From assembly GCF_000719705.1 (NCBI RefSeq), contig NZ_JOHO01000016.1:60047-124046 (forward strand): a DNA stretch of 64,000 bases. Reading direction: 5' to 3'. Both the position numbers and the translations under genes were made by a program. The stretch comes from Streptomyces sp. NRRL S-350. GTDB taxonomy: Bacteria; Actinomycetota; Actinomycetes; Streptomycetales; Streptomycetaceae. Below are positions 57,253 through 64,000 of this stretch, one piece after another. Each line of letters starts with the position of its first letter. Positions within the stretch are counted from its first letter, which is position 1. The notes under the pieces are model-generated. The model ran no database searches. It was not told the DNA's origin and saw only the letters and a program-made list of their open reading frames with translations.

Positions 57253-57354
57253 TCCGCCAGTCTGCCCGCTGACCGGCGCGGGCGGGGGCGTGCCCCGCGA
57301 TCACACGCCCCCCGGTCTTCCGGCGCACGGCGGCGACCTGCCTGACCGCCTCGT

Positions 57355-57471
57355 TCAGCCCCCTCCGGGGGACGGCGGCACGTCCCGGGGTGGCGCTGCC
57401 CACCACCCCTGGGCGATGTCCGCGCCGGTCACCCGGCGGCCCTCCAGCGCGAACCGCACCACCGGCGGCAC
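57355..57471 (-). CDS. Possible 38-residue protein or gene remnant
   Basis: A short frame from GTG 57471 to TGA 57355, with 34 of 37 sense codons after the start ending in G or C. It reads PPVVRFALEGRRVTGADIAQ and GWWAAPPRDVPPSPGGG, which looks like the C-terminus of a larger protein. In-frame sequence upstream is G/A-rich low-complexity without a start. The rest of 57253-57572 shows no other gene. It may be a relic left by the rearrangement that shortened the neighbouring GT2 gene. Confidence 0.3.
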   Translation of the reverse strand: MPPVVRFALEGRRVTGADIAQGWWAAPPRDVPPSPGGG

Positions 57472-57533
57472 GCCCGGCCCGGCTCGCCCAGCCCCGCCCT
57501 CCAGCCCCGCCCCCGGCTCCGGCCCGGCCTCCG

Positions 57534-57588
57534 CTCACCCCCGGCCCCCGCTCACCCGTCCCCGGGCTCCACTCACCCCCGGCCCCCG
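57534..57588. repeat. 17-bp direct repeat spanning the GT2 stop codon
   Basis: CTCACCCCCGGCCCCCG occurs at 57534-57550 and 57572-57588 with a degenerate copy between. The second copy contains the stop codon and last codons of the GT2 gene, so the gene end itself has been copied into the 3' flank. Confidence 0.85.
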
Positions 57589-58490
57589 TTCACCGAGTTG
57601 GCGAGCCGGCGCCACGCCGGGTGGCGCCGCAGCCCGCGCCGCACCCGCGCCGGGACGACGCCGCGCCACAGTTGCTGGGCGGTGTTCAGCGGCGGGGCCT
57701 GATCGTGATCGTCGGCCGGCTCGTCGGGCAGGAGGAAGAGCTCGTCGGGCAGTCCGAGTCGGCCGTCCCGGAACGCCGGGTAGGCCGCGTAGTGCCGTCC
57801 TCCGTCCGCGACCGCCGGCGGCTCCCCGTGCGCGGCCTCGTACCGGATCAGGTCCCGCAGCGCCTCCGGTCTCACGGCGACGGCGAGTTCGAGCCGCACA
57901 CGTGCGGCCACCGGCAGCCGGTGGTACACCTCGCGGACGCCGAACCGCTCCACCAGCCCGGCGACTTCGACGCACACCCGCTCCTGCAGGACGTCGTCCA
58001 GCAGGAGGAAGCCGCCCTCCAGCAGGCGCGGCACGTCCCAGGCGAAGCCGCGCGTCCGGATGGCGTCCCACTCCTCACCCGGTTCGACCAGTTCGGATGC
58101 CACCTGCTGGAGCGCGGCGATCCCGTTCAGCCGGTCCAGCACTCCTGCGCGCTCGGTGGGGTTGCCGACGTCCCCGTCCGCGCCCGGCGCCAGGAAGCAG
58201 CAGTCGCAGTCGGCGAGGACGGACCCCCGGGCCGGCGTCAGGCCCCGGTCGGTCGGTTCCGCCGGGCCGCCCGACGAGTCGGGCTGGTGCGCCACCCGGA
58301 ACCGGCCGGGGTGGCGGGCCGCGTACTCGTCCGGCAGTTCCCCGGCGCCGTCCGCGGAGCCGTCGTCCACGACCGCCACCTCCACCCGCCCCGGCGCCGG
58401 CGCCGGCCCGACCGGTGAGTCCGGGCAGGCGGTGGGGTACGGCACGGCGTCGTGGACCGCGACCAGCACGGTCACGTCGGGGACGGTCAT
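57573..58490 (-). CDS. GT2-like glycosyltransferase with an internal deletion
   Basis: A 305-residue open frame whose two ends match Streptomyces family 2 glycosyltransferases but whose middle is missing. The start is normal (TVLVAVHDAVPYPTACPDS, VEVAVVDDGSADGAGELPDE, then QPDSSGGPAEP and RGLTPARG). It then jumps directly to SVLADCDCCF and TERAGVLDRL, which in full-length relatives lie well downstream. The lost part carries the DxD metal motif and the catalytic-base region, so transferase activity is not expected. Several otherwise conserved positions are also changed (Asp for Asn in HDAVPY). No frameshift or stop is present. Its stop codon lies in a direct repeat. Confidence 0.75.
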   Translation of the reverse strand: MTVPDVTVLVAVHDAVPYPTACPDSPVGPAPAPGRVEVAVVDDGSADGAGELPDEYAARHPGRFRVAHQPDSSGGPAEPTDRGLTPARGSVLADCDCCFLAPGADGDVGNPTERAGVLDRLNGIAALQQVASELVEPGEEWDAIRTRGFAWDVPRLLEGGFLLLDDVLQERVCVEVAGLVERFGVREVYHRLPVAARVRLELAVAVRPEALRDLIRYEAAHGEPPAVADGGRHYAAYPAFRDGRLGLPDELFLLPDEPADDHDQAPPLNTAQQLWRGVVPARVRRGLRRHPAWRRLANSVNGGRG

Positions 58491-58646
58491 CGGGCGGCGG
58501 GTCTCCGGTGCGGGTCTCGGTGAACGACGAAGGGGTCAACTCGGCGTGGAAGCCCGGGGTCACGACCATCACCCGCACCGGGGACAGGGACCGGAACACG
58601 CCCCCGGCCGTCGTACGCACGCGCGCACGACGGCCAGGAGGAGTGA

Positions 58647-58706
58647 CGGCCTCACCGCGGACGGCTTCACCGCGGACGGCCTCACCGCGGACCGCCTCGC
58701 CACGGA
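58647..58706. repeat. 15-bp tandem repeat, 4 copies
   Basis: Units CGGCCTCACCGCGGA start at 58647, 58662, 58677 and 58692, with few mismatches. The array ends 12 bases from the stop codon of the ABC ATPase gene (leftward). Confidence 0.9.
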
Positions 58707-58718
58707 CCGCCGGGCCGC

Positions 58719-59678
58719 TCAGCCGATCGCGACCTCCGCGTACATCCGGGCGATCACGTCCTCGATGGCCGGCTCGCGGATCGACAGGTCCACCAGCGGG
58801 TAGCGGTCCGCGACCGCCGCGACGATCGGCGCCGCGCTCTGCTGCGCCGGGAAGGCCAGCCACTGGCGCGGGCCGTCCACCCTGACCACCCGGGCACCGG
58901 CGATCTCGATCGGTGCCCCGGCCTCGGCGAGGTCCACCACCAGGGTCCGCTCGCTGCGTCCGGTGGTGTGCAGGCCGTCGAGCCCGCCGTCGTACACCAC
59001 CCGGCCGTGGTCGATCACCATCACCCGGCCGCAGAGCTGTTCGATGTCGGTCAGGTCGTGCGTGGTGAGCAGCACGGTGGTGCCCCGGTCCCGGTTGACC
59101 TCGCGCAGGAACTCGCGGACCCGGCCCTTGCTGATCACGTCCAGGCCGATGGTCGGCTCGTCCAGGTAGAGCACCTGCGGGTCGTGCAGCAGGGCCGCGG
59201 CGAGGTCGCCGCGCATCCGCTGGCCGAGCGAGAGCTGGCGGACGGGGGTGTCCAGCAGGCTCGCCAGGTCGAGCAGTTCGACGCAGCGGTCGAGGTTCTC
59301 GCGGTACCGGGCGTCGGGGATGCGGTAGATCCGGCGGGCGAGTTCGAAGGAGTCGCGCAGCGGGAGGTCCCACCAGAGGGTGGTGCGCTGGCCGAAGACG
59401 ACGCCGATCCGGCGGGCCAGCGCCACGCGTTCGCGGGCCGGGTCGACCCCGGCCACCCGCAGCCGCCCGGAGCTGGGGACGAGGATGCCGGTGAGCATCT
59501 TGATGGTGGTGGACTTGCCGGCGCCGTTGGGCCCGATGTAGCCGACGCACTCACCGGCCTCGACGGTGAAGCTGAGGCCGTCCACCGCGCGCACTTCGCG
59601 TTTGGTCCGGCTGAACCGGCCGGTGCGGGCCCGTACGGTGAAGGTGCGTCGGACGTCCTGGAGTTCGATGAGAGCCAT
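58719..59678 (-). CDS. ABC-2 exporter ATPase
   Basis: A 319-residue ATPase. Walker A is GPNGAGKSTT, the Q-loop lies in GVVFGQRTTLWWDLP, the signature is LSLGQRMRGDLAAAL and Walker B is VLYLDEPTIGLD; the switch His is in LLTTHDLTDIEQL. The RTTLWWDLPLRDSFELARRI block marks the subfamily that works with DUF990-type ABC-2 permeases, encoded upstream at 59786 and 60630. ATG 59678 was chosen over 59690 because GAGGAA precedes it. It is the last gene of the three-gene exporter operon. The exported substrate is unknown. Confidence 0.93.
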   Translation of the reverse strand: MALIELQDVRRTFTVRARTGRFSRTKREVRAVDGLSFTVEAGECVGYIGPNGAGKSTTIKMLTGILVPSSGRLRVAGVDPARERVALARRIGVVFGQRTTLWWDLPLRDSFELARRIYRIPDARYRENLDRCVELLDLASLLDTPVRQLSLGQRMRGDLAAALLHDPQVLYLDEPTIGLDVISKGRVREFLREVNRDRGTTVLLTTHDLTDIEQLCGRVMVIDHGRVVYDGGLDGLHTTGRSERTLVVDLAEAGAPIEIAGARVVRVDGPRQWLAFPAQQSAAPIVAAVADRYPLVDLSIREPAIEDVIARMYAEVAIG

Positions 59679-59740
59679 GGGGTTCCTCACGCGGATCGGG
59701 GGGGTCGACGGGGTTCGTCAGGGGTCGCCGAGCTTCGGCG

Positions 59741-59780
59741 GGGTTCGCCGGACGGCCGGCGGGTTCGCCGGACGGCCGGC
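59741..59780. repeat. Perfect 20-bp tandem duplication
   Basis: GGGTTCGCCGGACGGCCGGC is repeated without change at 59741-59760 and 59761-59780. It lies between the permease stop codon (59786) and the ATPase start, inside the operon. Confidence 0.93.
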
Positions 59781-59785
59781 GGGGT

Positions 59786-60637
59786 TCAGCTGCCGGTGCC
59801 CCGGTAGGCGCGCAGTCCGGCGCGCCAGGCGAACCCGGCGGCGGCGACGCAGAGCGCGGCGGCGACCGGCGAGGCGTACTGGAAGGCGGTGGGCAGGCCG
59901 AGCGGGTCGGGCTTGTCGAGGATGTGCAGGGCCGGCAGCCAGTTGACGAAGGCCAGCGGGACGCCGAAGACCACACCGGCCACCAGTTCCTTGGCGAAGA
60001 TCGTCGGGGGGTAGTGCAGCAGGGTCGCGCCGCCGTAGGTGAAGGAGTTCTGGATCTCCTTGGACTCGCCCCACCAGAACTGGACGGTGGCGCCGCCGAC
60101 GTAGATCGCGGCGAAGATGGCGCTGCCGCAGACCAGCAGGACGGGCACCAGCAGCACCCGGTCCCAGGTCCAGTGCACGTCCAGGGCGGGCAGCGACCAG
60201 GCGAGTACCACCGCGGCCTGGAGCGGGCGGCCGAGTCGGCGCAGCGTGAAGCGTTCGGCGCACAGTTGGGAGAGCGCGGGCGCGGGGCGGATCAGCATGG
60301 TGTCCAGCGAGCCGCTGACGATCCGCGCGCCGAGGCCGTCGGCCGAGCCGACCAGCAGGTTGGCGACGCCGAGGGAGAAGGTCGCGGTGGCGTACAGGAA
60401 GGCGATCTCCGGCAAGTTCCAGCCGCCGAGCCGGTCGGTGTGCCGGAACATGATCACCAGGACCACGAAGTCGAGGGAGTGGGTGACCAGGCTCGCCACC
60501 AGGTTGAGCGCGAAGGAGGCCCGGTAGGCCATCATCGAGCGCATCCACATCCGGGCGCAGAGCCACCAGGAGCGCACCGCCCAGGCCGTGCGTGCGGTGA
60601 GGGGTTCGCGGTGGGGCCGCGCGAGCTGCTCAGCCAC
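59786..60637 (-). CDS. ABC-2 exporter permease (second subunit)
   Basis: A 283-residue membrane protein of the ABC-2/DUF990 group with six hydrophobic helices. Landmarks are MWMRSMMAYRASFALNLVAS, a long first loop, LVGSADGLGARIVSGSLDTM and LIRPAPALSQL (the SGSLDxxLxRP motif of this subfamily), and FVNWLPALHILDKPDPLGLP near the end. GTG 60637 overlaps the previous permease gene by 8 bp. It should form the transport pore with the other permease and the ATPase. Confidence 0.9.
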   Translation of the reverse strand: MAEQLARPHREPLTARTAWAVRSWWLCARMWMRSMMAYRASFALNLVASLVTHSLDFVVLVIMFRHTDRLGGWNLPEIAFLYATATFSLGVANLLVGSADGLGARIVSGSLDTMLIRPAPALSQLCAERFTLRRLGRPLQAAVVLAWSLPALDVHWTWDRVLLVPVLLVCGSAIFAAIYVGGATVQFWWGESKEIQNSFTYGGATLLHYPPTIFAKELVAGVVFGVPLAFVNWLPALHILDKPDPLGLPTAFQYASPVAAALCVAAAGFAWRAGLRAYRGTGS

Positions 60638-61493
60638 CCTGCACCACCACCCGGCGGGTCGCCAGCCACTGCGCGCCCCGGCCGGCGGCGAGCAGTGCGG
60701 CCGCCCAGGCGAGTTGGAAGCCGAGCGCCCCGGGCAGCGCGCCGCCGTCGGTGCGCTCCAGGAAGACGTCCGTCGGCACCTTGATCAGCGCCGCCCAGGG
60801 CAGCACCCGGCCGAGGTCCCCGAGCCAGCCGGGGAACAGGGCGATCGGCAGCAGCATGCCGGAGAAGAACATGGAGACGACCAGCATCACCGAGCGCACG
60901 CCCTCCGAGTCGTGCAGCCAGAAGCCGGTGATCGAGACCAGGAACCGCAGCCCGAAGCTGACCACCACCGCGAGCAGCACCGAGAGCAGGAAGACCGCCC
61001 AGGTCAGCGGCTGTTGGGGCAGCCGGGTGCGGAATGCCAGCGCGCCCACCAGCATCGGCACGGTGCCGCGCACCAGCAGGTGGAAGGCGGCCCGGCCGAG
61101 GTCGGTGGCCAGCCACCAGCCCTGGAAGTCGACGGGGCGGTAGAGGTCGACGGCGATGTCCCCGCTGCGGAAGCGGTCCTGGACGTCGTCCTGGAAGCCG
61201 CCGCCCCACACGGCGACGGTGACCAGCAGGCCCTGGCTCACCCAGATGTAGGTGACGGCCTGGCTCTGGTCGTAGCCGCCGAGGTTGGGGCGGGCCTGCC
61301 AGAGGGCGAGGAAGGAGGAGGCGAGGATGGCGCCGAAGACGGTGTTGGTGAAGGTGCCTGCCAGGGTGGCGGCGCGGTAGGTGGAGTAGCGGCGGAAGGC
61401 GCCGCGGGCGACGGCCGCGTACAGCCGGAGGGAGGCGGCGGGGGCCGCCGGGGGATCGGGAGGCCTCGTCTCGGCCGGAGCAGAGTTCAGCAT
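60630..61493 (-). CDS. ABC-2 exporter permease (first subunit)
   Basis: A 287-residue permease, first gene of the exporter operon. ATG 61493 has AAGGAGAC with ideal spacing. Helical segments and the motif FRSGDIAVDLYRPVDFQGWW (the GDxxxxLxRPxD motif of the subfamily) are clear, as are RFLVSITGFWLHDSEGVRSV and FFSGMLLPIALFPGWLGDL. It is paired with the 59786 permease and the 58719 ATPase. An A+T-containing CATATTGTCTCCTTGTCGAC stretch at the start marks the leader of this transcript. Confidence 0.9.
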   Translation of the reverse strand: MLNSAPAETRPPDPPAAPAASLRLYAAVARGAFRRYSTYRAATLAGTFTNTVFGAILASSFLALWQARPNLGGYDQSQAVTYIWVSQGLLVTVAVWGGGFQDDVQDRFRSGDIAVDLYRPVDFQGWWLATDLGRAAFHLLVRGTVPMLVGALAFRTRLPQQPLTWAVFLLSVLLAVVVSFGLRFLVSITGFWLHDSEGVRSVMLVVSMFFSGMLLPIALFPGWLGDLGRVLPWAALIKVPTDVFLERTDGGALPGALGFQLAWAAALLAAGRGAQWLATRRVVVQGG

Positions 61494-61766
61494 ATTGTCT
61501 CCTTGTCGACAAATATGGGCAGGCAGTCGGACGCCTGGCACGGCGCCCGCGCACGCCCCAGCGGCTCCGACCGGCCGTGCCCGGGGGTGCCGGGCCGGAC
61601 GCGCGGAGCTGCCGAAGTGGGTGCGCTATGCGGATTGCACCTTGCACCGTACCGCCGACCCTCCCGGCCCGCACCAGGTTTTCCGGCACCCGACGCACCG
61701 TCGCCGAGAAGCACACAACGGCGCACGTCGGAGCCCCACCCGCCCCTGAAGCAGCGTCAAATAGCA

Positions 61767-61772
61767 CATAAT
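61767..61772 (+). promoter_or_regulatory. -10-like CATAAT directly upstream of the second PBP
   Basis: CATAAT ends six bases before ATG 61779 and no ribosome site is present, so transcription would begin at the start codon (leaderless). No good -35 element was found at the expected distance. Confidence 0.4.
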
Positions 61773-61778
61773 CGCGCC

Positions 61779-64000
61779 ATGACCTTGAGCACCCGCCGCC
61801 AGGCCAAACGGGCCGCCCGTCGCGAGGCCCGCCGCGCCCTCCCGCTCTGGCGCCGGCTCCTGCCCACCTGGCGGATCACCCTCGGCACCCTCACCGCGGT
61901 GCTCCTGCTCGCCGTCGGCGGCTTCGCCGTGCTCTACGTCATCGTCCCGGTGCCCGACCCCAACGCCCACGCCGTCGCCCAGAACAACATCTACCTCTAC
62001 GCCGACGGCACCACCGAGATCGCCCGCACCGGCGCCGTCAACCGCACCGACGTCACCATCGACCAGATCCCCCTCCAGACCCAGCAGGCCGCCGTCTCCG
62101 CCGAGGACCGCAGCTTCTACCAGAACCGCGGCATCGACCTGAAGGGCATGCTCCGGGCCGGGTGGAACACCCTCCTCGGCAAGGGCATGCAAGGCGGCTC
62201 CACCATCACCCAGCAGTACGTCAAGAACTACTACCTGACCCAGGACCAGACCATCGAGCGCAAGGGCCGCGAACTCCTCATCGCCCTCAAGGTCGACCAG
62301 CAGCGCAACAAGAAGGACATCCTGGCCGGGTACCTCAACAGCAGCTACTTCGGCCGCGGCGCCTACGGCATCCAGAGCGCCGCCCACGCCTACTACGGCG
62401 TCGACGTCTCCGGGCTCACCCTCACCCAGGGCGCCTACCTCGCCTCACTCCTCCAGGCCCCCAGCCTCTACGACGTCAAGACGGCCACCCCGGCCAACCG
62501 CGAGAAGGCCATCGCGCGCTGGAACTACACCCTCGACGGCATGGTCCAGCTCGGGTTCCTCACCACCGCCGACCGCACCGCCGCCACCTTCCCCGACCCG
62601 ATCGACCCCCAACCCGCCACCGGCCTCTCCGGCCAGGCCGGCTACCTCGTCGGCGTCGCCGACGACTACCTGATCTCCACCGGCACCATCGACGCCGCCA
62701 CCCTCAAGGCCGGCGGCTGGCGGATCACCACCACCTTCGACAAACCCAAGCAGGACGCCTTCGCCAAAGCCGTCCAGGACGAGCTCACCGACGAACTCGA
62801 CCCCCGGGCCCGCCCCACCACCGACACCGACGTCCGGGTCGCCGGCGCCTCCGTCGAACCCGCCACCGGCCGCGTCGTCGCCGTCTACGGCGGCCCCGAC
62901 TACGCCAAGCAGCCCTACAACGACGCGCTGCGCCAGGACAACCAGATCGGCTCCACCTTCAAACCGATCGACCTCGCGGCCGGCCTGATCGCCCAGCACA
63001 CCCTCGACGGCCGCCCGATCACCACCGAGTCCCACTACGACGGCACCAGCGAACGCCCCGTCACCGGCGGCCCCACCCCGTACGCCCCGCCCAACGAGGA
63101 CGACACCGACTACGGCGACATCACCCTGCGCTACGCCATGGTGAAGTCCGTCAACTCCGTCTACGCCCAGGAAGGCGTGGACGCCGGACTCGCCCGCGTC
63201 CGGGAGACCGCCGTCAAACTCGGCATCCCCGACAGCGTCCGCGGCATGGACCCGGCCAACACCTCGATGACCCTCGGCACCGCCACCCCCAGCGCCCTCG
63301 ACCTCGCCGGCGCCTACGCCACCCTCGCCGACCACGGCCAGGCGCACACCCCGTGGTCCGTCCTCAAACTCGAACGCGTCACCCCCGGCGGCGCCATCGA
63401 CGTCCCCAAGATGCCCGACCACAACCCCACCGAGGCCGTGGACCGCAGCATCGCCGACTCCGTCACCGACGTGCTGCGCGACGTCGTCAGCCCCCGCGGC
63501 ACCGGCGCCGCCGCCCTCGACCTCGGCCGCCCCGCCGCCGGCAAGACCGGCACCACCGACTCCAACCTCTCCGCCTGGTTCGCCGGCTACACCCCCGAAC
63601 TCACCACCACCGTCGGCCTGTTCCGGGAACACCCGAAGACCCACGCCAAGGAGCCGCTGGCCGGCACCGCCGGACTCACCCGGATCAACGGCGGCACCTT
63701 CCCCACCAAGATCTGGACCGCCTACATGACCGCCGCCCTCGACGGCACCCCCACCCGGCAGTTCGACCTGGAGCCCGGCCACACCCCCGGCACCACCACC
63801 TGGCCGGCGCCCACCGGCACGACGACCCCCAGCGCCACCGCCACCCCCACCACCGGCAGCCGGCCCACCGACCCGCCCGCCACCACCGGCGAAACCCCCA
63901 CCCACGAAGCCAGCGCACCCCCGGCCACCCGCGAGCCCACCCCCGGCGCGACCGCGCCCAGCCCGCAGGCCCCCCAGCCCACCCCCAGCCAGGACCAGCC
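61779..64000 (+). CDS. Class A penicillin-binding protein, second copy (3' end off the window)
   Basis: About 740 codons are present and the frame is open at the right edge. A basic tail (STRRQAKRAARREARR) and one membrane helix precede a GT51 domain with catalytic Glu109 in EDRSFY and GGSTITQQYVKN, then a transpeptidase with STFK (Ser392), SVNS and KTGTT (Lys589). The layout, motifs and Pro/Thr-rich C-terminal tail match the PBP at 9619-12042, though the sequences differ widely outside the motifs, so it is an old paralogue. The start lacks a ribosome site but has CATAAT six bases upstream. Both copies should be active synthases. Confidence 0.93.
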   Translation, partial: MTLSTRRQAKRAARREARRALPLWRRLLPTWRITLGTLTAVLLLAVGGFAVLYVIVPVPDPNAHAVAQNNIYLYADGTTEIARTGAVNRTDVTIDQIPLQTQQAAVSAEDRSFYQNRGIDLKGMLRAGWNTLLGKGMQGGSTITQQYVKNYYLTQDQTIERKGRELLIALKVDQQRNKKDILAGYLNSSYFGRGAYGIQSAAHAYYGVDVSGLTLTQGAYLASLLQAPSLYDVKTATPANREKAIARWNYTLDGMVQLGFLTTADRTAATFPDPIDPQPATGLSGQAGYLVGVADDYLISTGTIDAATLKAGGWRITTTFDKPKQDAFAKAVQDELTDELDPRARPTTDTDVRVAGASVEPATGRVVAVYGGPDYAKQPYNDALRQDNQIGSTFKPIDLAAGLIAQHTLDGRPITTESHYDGTSERPVTGGPTPYAPPNEDDTDYGDITLRYAMVKSVNSVYAQEGVDAGLARVRETAVKLGIPDSVRGMDPANTSMTLGTATPSALDLAGAYATLADHGQAHTPWSVLKLERVTPGGAIDVPKMPDHNPTEAVDRSIADSVTDVLRDVVSPRGTGAAALDLGRPAAGKTGTTDSNLSAWFAGYTPELTTTVGLFREHPKTHAKEPLAGTAGLTRINGGTFPTKIWTAYMTAALDGTPTRQFDLEPGHTPGTTTWPAPTGTTTPSATATPTTGSRPTDPPATTGETPTHEASAPPATREPTPGATAPSPQAPQPTPSQDQ

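Noticed and set aside
55805..58885. Long open frames on both strands over the DUF445 gene and its flank
   Set aside because: They are off-frame readings with Arg/Ala/Pro-rich composition; the DUF445 frame alone has a family signature.

Overview
The window is very G+C-rich actinobacterial chromosome DNA. It has strong G/C bias at third codon positions, frequent GTG/TTG starts, GGAGG-type ribosome sites, and Streptomyces-type families: a CslA/GlxA/GH6 glycan locus, an XRE-DUF5753 plus DUF397 pair beside an HATPase, Imm49/Imm50 proteins, and a futalosine-type deaminase. This points to Streptomycetaceae (Streptomyces, Kitasatospora or a close relative). There is no rRNA, no CRISPR array, no recognisable transposase or integrase, and most genes look like ordinary core or near-core genes.

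Layout. 1-539 is the start of an LtrA-type membrane protein that runs off the left edge. 1067-7164 is a peptide/nickel-type ABC importer: a lipoprotein binding protein, divergent to two permeases and one fused double-ATPase. 7225-9393 holds two identical tRNA-Lys(CTT) genes flanking an alpha/beta hydrolase and a membrane protein. 9619-15388 carries a class A penicillin-binding protein, an EamA transporter, signal peptidase I, chorismate mutase and an OsmC-like peroxidase. 15778-19856 has a PAS-GGDEF-EAL protein, a flavin monooxygenase and a DedA-like protein.

20281-27317 is a hyphal-tip glycan locus: deacetylase-like lipoprotein, CslA synthase, GlxA copper radical oxidase, and a convergent GH6 glycanase lipoprotein. 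27515-36383 is a run of housekeeping and stress genes: uracil-DNA glycosylase, a second LtrA, two HAD phosphatases, a Gfo/Idh oxidoreductase, a VapBC-like pair, a YidC paralogue, a Nudix hydrolase and a CDP-alcohol phosphotransferase. 36913-43202 has a GT39-like membrane protein, an ArsR/quinone-oxidoreductase divergon, a metallo-hydrolase, a decayed NAD-binding gene filled by a 16-bp tandem repeat, and a TetR/NmrA divergon.

43380-48193 is an accessory-looking block: two Imm50-like proteins, a HATPase with a small partner, an XRE-DUF5753/DUF397 pair and an Imm49-like protein, with no toxin in sight. 48550-54497 has a PadR/HAAS pair, a small secreted protein, and a DrrAB-type exporter operon headed by a ribbon-helix-helix regulator and a DUF4097 protein; a helically phased operator array lies in front of it. 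54778-61493 has the deaminase, a DUF445 protein, an internally deleted GT2 and a three-gene ABC-2 exporter. A second class A PBP starts at 61779 and runs off the right edge.

Two patterns cut across the map. Short tandem repeats (minisatellites) with units of about 7-24 bp sit directly 3' of many stop codons. Several genes have a -10-like hexamer only 6-7 bases upstream of the start codon, suggesting leaderless mRNAs.
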